Origin: Ruminococcaceae bacterium UBA3751
Lineage (GTDB): Bacteria > Bacillota > Clostridia > Oscillospirales > Acutalibacteraceae
Direction: 5' to 3'
NCBI GenBank assembly: GCA_002371215.1
Contig: DFGL01000060.1
Location: forward strand, 1-64,000
Length of the DNA: 64,000 nt
Shown piece by piece: positions 42,093-51,269 of this stretch. Below the pieces are notes generated by a model. That model was not told where the DNA came from. It saw nothing but the letters and a program-made list of their open reading frames with translations, and did no database searches. Each line of letters begins with the position of its first letter. Within the stretch, counting starts at the first letter, position 1. A program made the position numbers and the translations under genes.

Positions 42093-44381
42093 TTATATTT
42101 TTTCAAGGCGGGCAAAATTAGCCATTACCTTTTTAGTGCCCGATTTATCAAAGGCAATTTCCATAAGCATATCGTTACCCATAGGCTTAACGGAGAGGAT
42201 AACGCCCGTTCCGAAGCTCTTATGCTTAACCGTATCGCCAACCTTATAGTCAACGGACGGCTTTTCGGCGGTATTCCCTGCCTGACCGAAGCTGTGAGCG
42301 GAGCTGCTTGAGCGCTTTTCACTTCCGATAGAAACGCTTTTTGCATATCTTGCGGCGGTTTTCGGCTTGCCGAAACCGTGGTCGTAGCCGCCCGTACTGC
42401 TACCCGTAAAGCCGTAGCTTTTCGGCGCGGTTTCAACCGTTCTGTCCTCAATAATATCGCTGTCAATCTCCCTTACAAAGCGCGAAGGCATATTGCGCTG
42501 TGTTGTACCGTAGAGCATTCGCTGGCGGGAGTTGATAAGATAGAGCTTCTCCCTCGCCCTTGTAATGCCAACGTAGGCAAGGCGGCGCTCCTCCTCAAGC
42601 TCCTCATCAGAATACAAGCTCTGGTTCCCGGGGAAAATTCCCTCCTCCAAGCCGGGAATGAACACAACGGGGAATTCAAGTCCCTTAGCAGAGTGAATAG
42701 TCATAAGAACGACGCAGTCGTCATCCACATTGTAACTGTCTATATCGGAAACGAGGGCGACGTCCTCAAGGAATTCATTGAGGGAAAATTCATCGTCCTC
42801 CTCCTGATACTTGATAAGCATTGAGGAAAGCTCCTGAACGTTGTTTTTTCTGTCCTCGGATTTAGTCGGGTCCTCCTCGTCAAGATACTGAAAATACTGC
42901 GTCTCCGAAAGGATTTCCTGAAGCAAATCGGACATAGTCATACCCTCGTCAACCAAGGCTCTGAAATGCTTAATCATATCGCAAAACGCGGTGAGTTTAC
43001 CCGCTGAACGCGCGGTTTTTGTAAACTCATCGGCGTGCTCGCAGACCTCAAACGCCGTCATTTCGTTAATAGCGGCAATTTCAAGTATGTAATTAAACAT
43101 CGTGTCGCCTATACCGCGCTTCGGGGTGTTAATAATTCGGTGAAGCCTTACGTTATCAGCAGGGTTATTGATAACCGCAAAATACGAAATAATATCCTTG
43201 ATTTCCTTACGGTCAAAGAAACGGTTTCCGCCGATAATCTTATACGAAATGCCCGATTTTGCGAGCATAATTTCTATATTACGCGACTGAGCGTTCATTC
43301 GGTAAAGCACGGCATGGTCGCGGTAACTCATACCCTTGGCAACGTTTTCGTTAATCTCATCAACAATAAACTGCGCCTCGTCAAGCTCGTTGAGAGCGGT
43401 AAAAAGCACTACCCTGTCGCCGTCCTCACCCTTATAGGAGCGAAGCGTTTTATCGGCAAGGCGGGTTTTGTTGTTTTTAATTACGGAATTGGCGGCGTTC
43501 AGAATATTCTGCATTGAGCGGTAATTTTCCGCAAGTTCAAGCTGAATAACCGTAAGTCCCTCATCCTCATAGCGCTCCTTAAAGCGCATAATATTTTCAA
43601 TCGTGGCGCCGCGAAAACGGTAAATACTCTGGTCGTCATCGCCTACAACGCAAATATTATGGTAACCGCCTGCAAGCAGATACGTAAGAACATACTGGGC
43701 GTAGCTCGTATCCTGATATTCGTCAACGATAACGTATTTAAACTGCTTCTGATACATTTCAAGCACGTCGGGATTACTTCTGAAAAGCTCAACGGTATTG
43801 AAAATCATATCGTCAAAATCCATTGCGTCAGCCTTTTTGAGTTCCTTCTGATAAGCCTCATAGCACTGTGCAATTTTTGCTTTTCTGAAGTCGTTCTGAG
43901 TTTCCGCCATATACTCCTTATAATCAATAAGAGAGTCCTTCGCCCTGCTGATTTCCGCAAGGATTGAGCGGTGGTTTATAAATTTATCTTCAATGCCGAG
44001 ATGCTTTTGAACGCGCTTCATAACGCGCTTCTGGTCATCGGTATCATAGATAGTAAAATGCTGCGAATAACCGAGTCTTTCGCCGAAACGGCGCAGTATT
44101 CTTCCGCACATTGAATGGAAGGTATGAGCCCATATATCGTTAGCCTCAACGCCTATAGCGCCCTCAAGCCTCTCCTTAAGCTCGCCCGCCGCCTTATTTG
44201 TAAAGGTGATTGCAAGCACCTGCCAAGGAAAGGCGTAGCCGTCCGCTATAATATGCTCAATACGCTTGACGATGGTTGCGGTTTTTCCCGTTCCGGCACC
44301 CGCAACAACGAGCACGGGACCGTCAACCGTATTGATTACTCTCTGCTGTTCTTTATTCGGTATTACTGCGTCTTTATTCAT
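42093..44381 (-). CDS. pcrA: UvrD/PcrA-type DNA helicase
   Basis: 762 aa, SF1A 3'-5' helicase. Motifs: Walker A GAGTGKT (28-34), VDEYQDTSYAQY, GDDDQSIYRFRGA, TIHSAKGLEFPVVF and YVGITRAREKLY. The C-terminal domain YKVGDTVKHKSFGTGVILSV is the Tudor-like RNA-polymerase-binding tail typical of PcrA in Gram-positives. It clears RecA filaments and stalled polymerase and acts in repair and plasmid replication. It lies 4 nt after oadB, an unusual partner, so it is probably read from the oadG promoter. Confidence 0.95.
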   Translation of the reverse strand: MNKDAVIPNKEQQRVINTVDGPVLVVAGAGTGKTATIVKRIEHIIADGYAFPWQVLAITFTNKAAGELKERLEGAIGVEANDIWAHTFHSMCGRILRRFGERLGYSQHFTIYDTDDQKRVMKRVQKHLGIEDKFINHRSILAEISRAKDSLIDYKEYMAETQNDFRKAKIAQCYEAYQKELKKADAMDFDDMIFNTVELFRSNPDVLEMYQKQFKYVIVDEYQDTSYAQYVLTYLLAGGYHNICVVGDDDQSIYRFRGATIENIMRFKERYEDEGLTVIQLELAENYRSMQNILNAANSVIKNNKTRLADKTLRSYKGEDGDRVVLFTALNELDEAQFIVDEINENVAKGMSYRDHAVLYRMNAQSRNIEIMLAKSGISYKIIGGNRFFDRKEIKDIISYFAVINNPADNVRLHRIINTPKRGIGDTMFNYILEIAAINEMTAFEVCEHADEFTKTARSAGKLTAFCDMIKHFRALVDEGMTMSDLLQEILSETQYFQYLDEEDPTKSEDRKNNVQELSSMLIKYQEEDDEFSLNEFLEDVALVSDIDSYNVDDDCVVLMTIHSAKGLEFPVVFIPGLEEGIFPGNQSLYSDEELEEERRLAYVGITRAREKLYLINSRQRMLYGTTQRNMPSRFVREIDSDIIEDRTVETAPKSYGFTGSSTGGYDHGFGKPKTAARYAKSVSIGSEKRSSSSAHSFGQAGNTAEKPSVDYKVGDTVKHKSFGTGVILSVKPMGNDMLMEIAFDKSGTKKVMANFARLEKI

Positions 44382-44385
44382 AAAT

Positions 44386-45669
44386 TTATCCTAACAATGT
44401 TAATAGTATACCCGCTGCAACCGCTGAGCCGATAACGCCTGAAACGTTCGGTCCCATTGCGTGCATAAGAAGGAAGTTTGAGGGATTCTCCTCCTGCCCT
44501 ACCTTCTGGCTTACGCGCGCCGCCATAGGTACTGCGGAAACGCCCGCGGAGCCGATAAGCGGATTGATTTTCCCCTTTGAAACAATGTACATAATCTTTC
44601 CGAAAAGCGTACCGCCCGCTGTTCCGAACGCAAATGCAATCAAGCCGAGAACGACTATAAGCAGCGTTTTAAGATTAAGGAAGGTTTTCGCAGAGGTTGT
44701 TGCGCCAACGGAAATTCCGAGCATAATTGTAACGATATTCATAAGCTCATTCTGCGCCGCCTTTGCAATACGCTCCGTCTGGCCGCTCTCCTTAAGCAGA
44801 TTTCCGAGCATAAGCATACCCACAAGTGCAGCCGCGTCCGGCAGAAGAAGCGAAACGATAACCGTTACCATAATCGGGAACAGGATTTTCTCACGCTTTG
44901 AAACGGGGCGGAGATTACCCATAACAACGCTGCGCTCCTTTTTAGTTGTAAGCGCTCTCATAATAGGCGGCTGAATAAGCGGAACGAGCGCCATATACGA
45001 ATACGCTGCAACGGCGATAGTACCGAGCATTTCAGGCGCAAGCTTTGAGGTTACAAAAATTGCGGTTGGTCCGTCCGCGCCGCCGATAATTGCGATTGAG
45101 CCCGCCTCCTGCGGAGTAAACGCCAAATCGAGATTAAGGTTCGGCATAAGGCTGTGAAGAGCACCGTCAAGACCGCTGCCCATACCTATTGCAATAATAT
45201 ACGCCGCAAAAATACCGAGCTGTGCCGCCGCGCCGAGAATAAAGGACGACGGGCGCGCAATGAGCGAGGTAAAGTCAGTCATAGCGCCGATTCCGAGGAA
45301 AATCAACGGCGGATAAATTCCCGCCTTAACGCCGAAGTAGAGAAAATCCATAAGTCCCGGGCTTGCGGCAACCCACTGCCCCGTTGCCTCATCAAGCATC
45401 CGCCCGCGGGCAACAAGCTCAACAAAACCCTGCAAATCATGATAATGAACAGCAAGGTTCGCACCCGGAAGATTAGCAAGGAGCATACCGAAGGCAATCG
45501 GTATCATAAGAAGCGGCTCAAAGCCTTTTTTTATTCCGAGGTATAAGAATACGAAGGAGAGAAGAATCATAATGAGATTTTTCCAGCCCCCGTCGGAGAA
45601 AAAGTATGCGTATCCGCTGTTAAGAAAAATATCCTTAACAACCTCCCATACGCCGTTTAAAATATCCAT
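44386..45669 (-). CDS. Na+-translocating decarboxylase beta subunit (OadB/GcdB family)
   Basis: 427 aa, about 11 membrane segments. This is the membrane channel that exports 1-2 Na+ per decarboxylation of a carboxybiotin group. Hallmarks: LFYFGVK near residue 110, GGADGPTAIFVTSKLAP, GISVGATTSAKTFL with the conserved Asn-Leu after it, and SAGVSAVPMAARVSQKVG. It can belong to oxaloacetate, glutaconyl-CoA or methylmalonyl-CoA decarboxylase; the alpha (carboxyltransferase) and biotin-carrier subunits are absent from the window, so the substrate is open. The gamma subunit gene is 11 nt upstream. Confidence 0.93.
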   Translation of the reverse strand: MDILNGVWEVVKDIFLNSGYAYFFSDGGWKNLIMILLSFVFLYLGIKKGFEPLLMIPIAFGMLLANLPGANLAVHYHDLQGFVELVARGRMLDEATGQWVAASPGLMDFLYFGVKAGIYPPLIFLGIGAMTDFTSLIARPSSFILGAAAQLGIFAAYIIAIGMGSGLDGALHSLMPNLNLDLAFTPQEAGSIAIIGGADGPTAIFVTSKLAPEMLGTIAVAAYSYMALVPLIQPPIMRALTTKKERSVVMGNLRPVSKREKILFPIMVTVIVSLLLPDAAALVGMLMLGNLLKESGQTERIAKAAQNELMNIVTIMLGISVGATTSAKTFLNLKTLLIVVLGLIAFAFGTAGGTLFGKIMYIVSKGKINPLIGSAGVSAVPMAARVSQKVGQEENPSNFLLMHAMGPNVSGVIGSAVAAGILLTLLG

Positions 45670-45680
45670 AAAACTAACTC

Positions 45681-46100
45681 CTAAAACGGTCTTGTATTAT
45701 CAATAATTGCTGCCTGAGCCCAGGCGTTTCGTTTAAATTCGGGCGCCTTGTTTTTAGTAACAGATTTAATCCTTGCGCCTTCGCCCTCAACCATATACAC
45801 AGCCGCACTTATTGCTGCGATAACTTCGCCGGGGATACCGTCTTGTTCATTTAACGTACCTTCCGCTTCTGTTTCTATTTCAGGCGGAGCGGGTATTACG
45901 GCAGCCCTCTCGCTGCTTTTCATTTCCCTTTCCTTAGCCTTTTTCTCGGCGGAGCTTACCGCCTTTCCGAACGCCGCAAAAATAAGAATTAAAACCGCAA
46001 GCGTTGCAAGGACGATGCCTATCCCCGCAATTACAACCGTAAAGGTAAAGGTGAGCGAGCGGTCGGGAACTATTGAAGTTTCAAGCAAAAATAAATCCAC
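45681..46100 (-). CDS. Na+-translocating decarboxylase gamma/OadG-like subunit
   Basis: 139 aa from a GTG at 46100 with GGGGGAA upstream. One membrane span (about 17-44) with a short outside N-terminus, then a charged region and Pro/Glu linker, ending in RNAWAQAAIIDNTRPF. This conserved tail is found in OadG-type proteins, where it contacts the alpha subunit. It assembles the membrane and soluble parts of the pump. The C-terminal IPGEVIAAISAAVYMVEG fits the usual fold. First gene of the oadG-oadB-pcrA transcript. Confidence 0.85.
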   Translation of the reverse strand: MDLFLLETSIVPDRSLTFTFTVVIAGIGIVLATLAVLILIFAAFGKAVSSAEKKAKEREMKSSERAAVIPAPPEIETEAEGTLNEQDGIPGEVIAAISAAVYMVEGEGARIKSVTKNKAPEFKRNAWAQAAIIDNTRPF

Positions 46101-46131
46101 GCCTATTCCCCCATTATATATAATTACAATT

Positions 46132-46160
46132 ATTATAATTCAAAACGGCGGCTTTTTCAA
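46132..46160 (-). promoter_or_regulatory. Promoter of the oadG-oadB-pcrA transcript
   Basis: Minus-strand TTGAAA (46160-46155) and TATAAT (46137-46132), 17 nt apart, about 32 nt before the GTG start. Confidence 0.65.
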
Positions 46161-46207
46161 CCGATTTTGAGTTTTATTTATTATTCTACCCTTTGCACAA
46201 AAAAGTG

Positions 46208-46235
46208 TTGATTTATTCTGAAAATAGGGTATAAT
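46208..46235 (+). promoter_or_regulatory. Promoter of the 45-aa membrane peptide gene
   Basis: TTGATT (46208-46213), 16 nt, TATAAT (46230-46235), followed by GGAGGTG (46252-46258) 5 nt before the ATG at 46264. Confidence 0.65.
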
Positions 46236-46263
46236 ATAGTTATAAACAAACGGAGGTGTTTTT

Positions 46264-46401
46264 ATGTTAAGTAAAGAAGCTATGATTATCGCTATATTAG
46301 TTGCGCTTATTCTTCTGTGGGCTACAGAAACGCTCGGCATGAGAAGAACCTCCACCCTGCTCGGAGGAGTTATTGACTTAGGTTTCGCGCTTCTCAGATA
46401 G
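46264..46401 (+). CDS. 45-aa hydrophobic peptide, unknown
   Basis: Starts MLSKEAMIIAILVALILLWA, then TETLGMRRTSTLLGGVIDLG and FALLR. One N-terminal membrane helix (about 7-20) and a second amphipathic or hydrophobic stretch (33-45) are separated by a basic turn. It has a near-consensus promoter, a strong GGAGGTG site and its own terminator, which argues for a real gene despite its size. No homologue was recognised. It could be a small membrane regulator or a toxin-like peptide; nothing in the sequence decides this. Confidence 0.65.
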   Translation: MLSKEAMIIAILVALILLWATETLGMRRTSTLLGGVIDLGFALLR

Positions 46402-46416
46402 CATAATAAATAATTA

Positions 46417-46448
46417 AGGCTGAATGTTACCATTCAGCCTGTTTTTTT
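46417..46448 (+). terminator. Intrinsic terminator of the 45-aa peptide gene
   Basis: AGGCTGAATG and CATTCAGCCT around TTAC (46417-46440), then GTTTTTTT. It is shared tail to tail with recG. Confidence 0.88.
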
Positions 46449-46451
46449 ATA

Positions 46452-48470
46452 TTAATTTGTTGCCCTGCGGAACATATCGTTGATTTCTTCAACGAGCGCG
46501 GGAAGCTTATCAAGGTTAGGGTCATCGTTTAAAAGTGCGTTAGCACATTCCTGACATTCCCTTAGCGTTTCCATATCCCCGAGCATATCCGCAATAACGA
46601 GATTAGGTAAGCCGTGCTGCCTTTTGCCGAAGAAATCTCCCGGGCCCCTCGTTTTAAGGTCGTAATCCGCGAGCTTAAAACCGTCCGTCGTGCTTTTAAT
46701 CATTTTGAGGCGCTCCTGAGAGCTTTCGCTGTTGTTATCCGAAACGAGAATACAGTAGCTCTTATCGCTGCCTCTGCCGACTCTTCCGCGGAGCTGATGA
46801 AGCTGCGAGAGCCCGAAACGGTCCGCATTTTCGATGAGCATTATCGTTGCGTTGGGAACGTCAACGCCAACCTCAACTACCGTTGTTGAAACGAGAATCT
46901 GAACGTCGCCCCTTGCAAAAGCAAGCATTGCATTTTCCTTTTCCTTAGCCTTCATTTTGCCGTGAAGAAGGGCAAGATTATAGCCCTTAAACGCAGTATT
47001 AGAAAGTTTTTCGGCGTATTCCTTGGCGGAGATAAGCTCCGTTTCTCCCTCGTCGACAAGGGAGCAGACGATATACGCCTGATTGCCGCCGTCAACGGCT
47101 TTTTTTATAAAGTTATATATTCTTTCGTGGTACTCTGAGGTAACCAAATCCGTTCTTATCGGCTGCCTTCCGAGAGGCATTTCGTTCAAAACGGAAATAT
47201 CAAGGTCGCCGTAAATAATCAGCCCGAGCGTTCTCGGAATAGGCGTTGCGCTCATTACCATAAGGTGCGGGTCCTTCGCTTTTTTGGCAAGGCTTGCCCT
47301 TTGCTCAACGCCGAAGCGGTGCTGCTCGTCGGTTACAACAAGGGCAAGATTTTTAAATTCAACGTCGCCCTGAATAAGCGCGTGCGTTCCGAGGATTAAG
47401 TCAATCTCTCCCTCAAGAAGCGCTTTTTTTATTGCCTTTTTTTCAGCCGCCTTTGTTGAGCCGGTTAAAAGGGCGATTCTAATGTCCGTATCCTTAAACA
47501 GTTTTGAGAGAGTTTCATAGTGCTGGGTTGCGAGGATTTCAGTTGGCGCCATCATAGCCGCCTGATAGCCGTTTTTAATAACGGTATACATAACCGCCGC
47601 GGCAACCGCGGTTTTACCCGAGCCGACGTCGCCCTGAATAAGCCTGTTCATTGACTCCCTGCCCGTTATATCCTTAACGCAATCCGCTATTGCATTTTTC
47701 TGAGCGTGCGTAAGGCTGTACGGAAGCAGAGTTAAATATTCATCCGTATAGTCATTTTCAATAACAAAGCTGTTTTTGGCACGCTTTTTGCTGCGGAGCT
47801 TGAGCATACCTATCTGAAGCGCTAAAAGCTCCTCAAAAATAAGGCGGCGCCTTGCTATGGCGATATTCTTTTCGTTAGTGGGAAAATGGATTTCCCTTAT
47901 CGCAAAATCGCGCGGGCAGAGGTTATATCTTTCAAGTATATCCCCGCTTAGCGTTTCCTCAAACTCGGGCAGCATTTCAAGCGCTGCAGCAACAACCTTT
48001 GCAATAGCCTTTGAAGAGAGCTTTTCCGTTGCGTGGTAGATAGGGTGAATACCTATTGACGCCTCGCTTTTTTCAATCTGAGGCGAGCTCATCGAGGCTC
48101 CGGTAAAGCTCTTTTCAATTTTACCGTAAAGAATGTAATCATCAAAGGTACGAAGCGATTTTGCAAGGTATTTATTATTGAAAACCGTAACGTGAATAAC
48201 GTTTTCGCCGTCCGTAAAGTTACACTTATAAAGCGTTAATCCCTTGCGGATAAGCGCTTCCTTTACGGGCGTAATCATTGTGGCTTTAATAGTTACGGTA
48301 TCGCCGTTTTCAGCCTCGGCAACGGTTGTTGTTTTGCTCCAGTCCTGGTACTTTCTCGGGTAAAAACGGACTAAGTCGTCAACCGTATAAATTCCGAGCT
48401 TATTGAAAAGCTGCGCGCGTTTTTCGCCAACGCCTCTGATATACTGAATATTGTATTCCTTAGGATTCAT
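46452..48470 (-). CDS. recG: ATP-dependent DNA helicase RecG
   Basis: 672 aa from ATG 48470, which overlaps the preceding stop by one base (TGATG). It remodels stalled replication forks and Holliday junctions. The N-terminal wedge/OB domain begins after IRGVGEKRAQLFNKLGI. SF2 motifs: LIQGDVGSGKTAVA (Walker A), TDEQHRFGVEQR (DEQH box), SATPIPRTLGL and QLHQLRGRVGRG. Length is normal. It is translationally coupled to the lipoprotein gene upstream. Confidence 0.96.
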   Translation of the reverse strand: MNPKEYNIQYIRGVGEKRAQLFNKLGIYTVDDLVRFYPRKYQDWSKTTTVAEAENGDTVTIKATMITPVKEALIRKGLTLYKCNFTDGENVIHVTVFNNKYLAKSLRTFDDYILYGKIEKSFTGASMSSPQIEKSEASIGIHPIYHATEKLSSKAIAKVVAAALEMLPEFEETLSGDILERYNLCPRDFAIREIHFPTNEKNIAIARRRLIFEELLALQIGMLKLRSKKRAKNSFVIENDYTDEYLTLLPYSLTHAQKNAIADCVKDITGRESMNRLIQGDVGSGKTAVAAAVMYTVIKNGYQAAMMAPTEILATQHYETLSKLFKDTDIRIALLTGSTKAAEKKAIKKALLEGEIDLILGTHALIQGDVEFKNLALVVTDEQHRFGVEQRASLAKKAKDPHLMVMSATPIPRTLGLIIYGDLDISVLNEMPLGRQPIRTDLVTSEYHERIYNFIKKAVDGGNQAYIVCSLVDEGETELISAKEYAEKLSNTAFKGYNLALLHGKMKAKEKENAMLAFARGDVQILVSTTVVEVGVDVPNATIMLIENADRFGLSQLHQLRGRVGRGSDKSYCILVSDNNSESSQERLKMIKSTTDGFKLADYDLKTRGPGDFFGKRQHGLPNLVIADMLGDMETLRECQECANALLNDDPNLDKLPALVEEINDMFRRATN

Positions 48471-49975
48471 CAGCTGTAATACCAATCCTCTATATTAAGA
48501 AAATAGTTATCTGTATAGCCCTGCATATCGCCGTGGAGTGAATGGGAATAGCAAATCATACCCTGGCGGTAAAGCAGTGGGATGAACGGAAGCTCCTGGG
48601 AAAAGTCAAGGATGAATTTTCCGAGCTCGTTGTCGCCCTTAACGTAGCCCTTGTACGATGAGGCAGCGCTGCTCTTTTCAAAGTCAATTCCCGCGCTCGT
48701 CGTTCCCTTTTTATCAAAGAAGGAATTAAGGCTCATATCGTTAGTGAGCTTGGTTTCGCCAACATAGATTGAAAAGCTGCCCGAATTGACTCTGCTGCTA
48801 TAGGTGGAAGGCTTTTCCTTATTGATTGTCACCTTAAAGCCGACGGCTTCAAGCTGGCGCTTTAAGATATTTGCCGCAGCGTTTTTGCCCTCGGTTGAGC
48901 TTGTTAAAATATCAATTTTAAGTTCTTCCTTACTCAGACCGCTTTTTTCAATAGCCTGTCTTGCGGCGTCAGTATCCGCGGTGCTTGAGAAAATCTCAGT
49001 CTGCTTACCTAAGCTGCAGGAGGGGTTAAATACCGAAAGCGCGGGCTTTGCGTAGCCTCTGTAAGCGCTTTTAACGAGGGTGTCCCTGTCAAGTGCAAGC
49101 GAAATTGCACGGCGGATAAACTCATTTGAGGTTATTCCGCTGTTTGAATTTATGCCTATATAAACAAGATTATTGAGCAAAACGGGCTTTTTGGAGCACT
49201 GAATTCTGTTCTTGCTTCCGCTTGACATATCCCTGAAGGTATAGCTGATATTGCCGATATTTACGGCGTTTTCGATGCTCTCCTCCGAGGTTATGTTTAC
49301 AAGCTGGATAACCGTAAAATGCGGCTTGAATTCATCATAGTATTTATCATTTAGCTTAAGATAAACCGTACCGTCGCCCTCGGTATACTTATATCTTCCG
49401 CAGCCGATTGCAAAGCCCTTTTTGGTTTTGCCTTTTTTTGAAATAGCAAAGGTAAGGAGCTTATGGGCTGAGGGATTAGGCTCTTTCAGGGTAAAAACCA
49501 CCTCGCCGCTCGAGTTTGCCTTTGCGCTTTTAAATACGGATAGCGCCGTCTCCCAGCGAGGAGAGTCCTTCGCCTCCTCAAAGGAATAGACAACGTTTTC
49601 CGCAGTCATAGCGCTTCCGTTTGAAAACTTAACGCCGTCTCTCAGCTTAACGACAAGCGTTTTAGCGTTCTTATACTGGTATCCCGTTGCAAGCTGAGGA
49701 AGGATTTCCCAATTTTCATCCATAATAAAGAGGCTTTCAAAAACGAGGTTTTCAACAACCTGATTATTAAGCGTCGTTGTTTCAAACGGGTTAAGGCTGT
49801 CCGATTTTGAATAACTGAGTTTAAAGCTTGAGGTGTCGGGAGCGGGTTCTGATACAGCCTCGGTAACGGTATTCAAAGTGGCTTCGCCGTCGTCATTCCG
49901 AACGGGAGCGCACGCTGTTAGCGTAAGCCCGAGCAAAATGAGAACGAGCGCTGAAGCAAAAAGCTTTTTAATCAT
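48470..49975 (-). CDS. Solute-binding lipoprotein, oligopeptide type (SBP family 5)
   Basis: 501 aa. Lipoprotein signal with lipobox LTAC (C22). The body follows the DppA/OppA fold: SLNPFETTTLNNQVVENLVF near the start, the family motif DGVKFSNGSAMTAENVVYSF, then FIRRAISLALDRDTLVKSAYRGYAKPALS in the second lobe. Such proteins deliver peptides or other solutes to an ABC permease, but none is encoded in the window. The gene overlaps ymdB by 4 nt and recG by 1 nt, so it is fixed inside a housekeeping operon. Ligand unknown; a sensing or scavenging role without its own permease is possible. Confidence 0.88.
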   Translation of the reverse strand: MIKKLFASALVLILLGLTLTACAPVRNDDGEATLNTVTEAVSEPAPDTSSFKLSYSKSDSLNPFETTTLNNQVVENLVFESLFIMDENWEILPQLATGYQYKNAKTLVVKLRDGVKFSNGSAMTAENVVYSFEEAKDSPRWETALSVFKSAKANSSGEVVFTLKEPNPSAHKLLTFAISKKGKTKKGFAIGCGRYKYTEGDGTVYLKLNDKYYDEFKPHFTVIQLVNITSEESIENAVNIGNISYTFRDMSSGSKNRIQCSKKPVLLNNLVYIGINSNSGITSNEFIRRAISLALDRDTLVKSAYRGYAKPALSVFNPSCSLGKQTEIFSSTADTDAARQAIEKSGLSKEELKIDILTSSTEGKNAAANILKRQLEAVGFKVTINKEKPSTYSSRVNSGSFSIYVGETKLTNDMSLNSFFDKKGTTSAGIDFEKSSAASSYKGYVKGDNELGKFILDFSQELPFIPLLYRQGMICYSHSLHGDMQGYTDNYFLNIEDWYYS

Positions 49976-50745
49976 TTTCTGAACCTTTCTATTCTGACAG
50001 TATTCCCCGTTTTATTATCAATTTCAAAGAAGCAGCCCTCTAAAACGCAGGGTCCTTCAGCATTTTTAAACCTTACGGGAAGGTTTGTTTTCATCTTTTT
50101 AATAGCTATTGACGGCTCAACGCCGAGAACGGAATAGTACGGTCCCGTCATTCCGAGGTCCGTTATATAGCCCGTTCCGTTTGGCAGAATCTGCTCGTCT
50201 GAGGTCTGAACGTGGGTATGAGTACCGAAAAGAGCGGAGATTTTTCCGTCAAGATAAAAACCCATAGCGCGTTTTTCGCTGCTTGCTTCGGCGTGGAAAT
50301 CAACAATAATTATGCCCGCGCCCTGCGCCCTTGCCGCTTCAACCTCTCTGTCCGCGGCTTCAAACGGATTTTCAATGTTATCAAGATAAACGGCGCCCTG
50401 AAGGTTGATTACGGCAACCTTAACCGCGCCCTTATCAAGAATTACCAAGCCCTTACCCGAGGCGCTCGGGTGGTAGTTTGCAGGACGGATAATAAACTCC
50501 TTTTCCTCAAGGTAATCAAGGATTTCAACTCTGCGCAGAGCGTGATTTCCGAGAGTTATAACGTCAACTCCGCTGTCAAAAATATAATCTGCGCTTTGCG
50601 GAAGTATACCGTTTCCCACTGCGGAATTTTCGCCGTTTGCTATAACAATATCGGCGCCGTATTCCCTTTTGAGATTAAACACCTTTTCGCGCAGGTATTC
50701 ACAGCCCTGCTTTGAAACAATATCTCCGATAGCTAAAATTTTCAT
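49972..50745 (-). CDS. YmdB-family metallophosphoesterase
   Basis: 257 aa from ATG 50745, giving the family start MKILAIGDIVSKQGCEYL; an earlier in-frame start lacks support. Metal residues: D8, NGENSAVGNG, GNHALRR, VDFHAEASSEKRAMG and FGTHTHVQTSD. YmdB of Bacillus hydrolyses 2',3'-cyclic nucleotides and influences biofilm gene expression. The usual GNHTW is GNHAL here. The family normally lies near rny (RNase Y), absent here. First gene of ymdB-SBP-recG. Confidence 0.92.
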   Translation of the reverse strand: MKILAIGDIVSKQGCEYLREKVFNLKREYGADIVIANGENSAVGNGILPQSADYIFDSGVDVITLGNHALRRVEILDYLEEKEFIIRPANYHPSASGKGLVILDKGAVKVAVINLQGAVYLDNIENPFEAADREVEAARAQGAGIIIVDFHAEASSEKRAMGFYLDGKISALFGTHTHVQTSDEQILPNGTGYITDLGMTGPYYSVLGVEPSIAIKKMKTNLPVRFKNAEGPCVLEGCFFEIDNKTGNTVRIERFRK

Positions 50746-50908
50746 TTTTATTTCTCTTTCTATGGGCAACACCCGAATTATAGTATATTATAACTTATAA
50801 ATCATTTAAAAACAATATGTATTGCACTTTTTAATTTTTCAGAGGTTGAAAAACCCTCGGCGGTATGTTAGAATTATAATGAAATAATTTATTTTAAAGG
50901 TGATATTT

Positions 50909-51268
50909 ATGCACGAAAGCGGAGAAATGTATCTTGAAACGATTTATCTTTTATCAAAGAAAAAATCGGCAGTACGCTCAATTGACGTTGCGGAAGAAAT
51001 GGGCTTTTCAAAGCCGAGCGTAAGCCGCGGAGTAGGGCTGCTCAAAAGAGACGGATACCTTGAGGTAGATGAAAACGGCTTTCTCGCTTTAACCGATTTC
51101 GGTATGGATTTAGCTAAAAAAATCTACGAGCGCCATACCGTTCTTACCGAGCTACTCGTTAAGCTCGGCGTCAGCGAGGAAAACGCAGCGGAAGACGCCT
51201 GCAGAATAGAGCACGTTATCTGCGATGAAACGCTTGATGCTATTAAGAAAAAGTTACCGGAGTTATAA
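50909..51268 (+). CDS. DtxR/MntR-family metal-dependent repressor
   Basis: 119 aa from ATG 50909, with AGGTGAT upstream; an in-frame GTG at 50900 overlaps that site. Winged helix about 5-62 (VAEEMGFSKPSVSRGVGLLK recognition region) and a dimer/metal domain after it. M7, C98, E101 and H102 (GEMYLE, DACRIEHV) match the primary site of iron-type DtxR (M10, C102, E105, H106); MntR has Glu in place of that Cys. H76 is kept but the next ancillary Glu is shifted (T80/E81). It therefore looks iron- rather than manganese-responsive, though this is inference. No SH3-like third domain. The glycosyltransferase gene starts 1 nt after its stop. Confidence 0.88.
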   Translation: MHESGEMYLETIYLLSKKKSAVRSIDVAEEMGFSKPSVSRGVGLLKRDGYLEVDENGFLALTDFGMDLAKKIYERHTVLTELLVKLGVSEENAAEDACRIEHVICDETLDAIKKKLPEL

Positions 51269-51269
51269 T

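Noticed and set aside
46140..46433. 97-codon minus-strand frame across the oadG upstream region
   Set aside because: It crosses two promoters and the terminator, and is opposite the better supported 45-aa gene.
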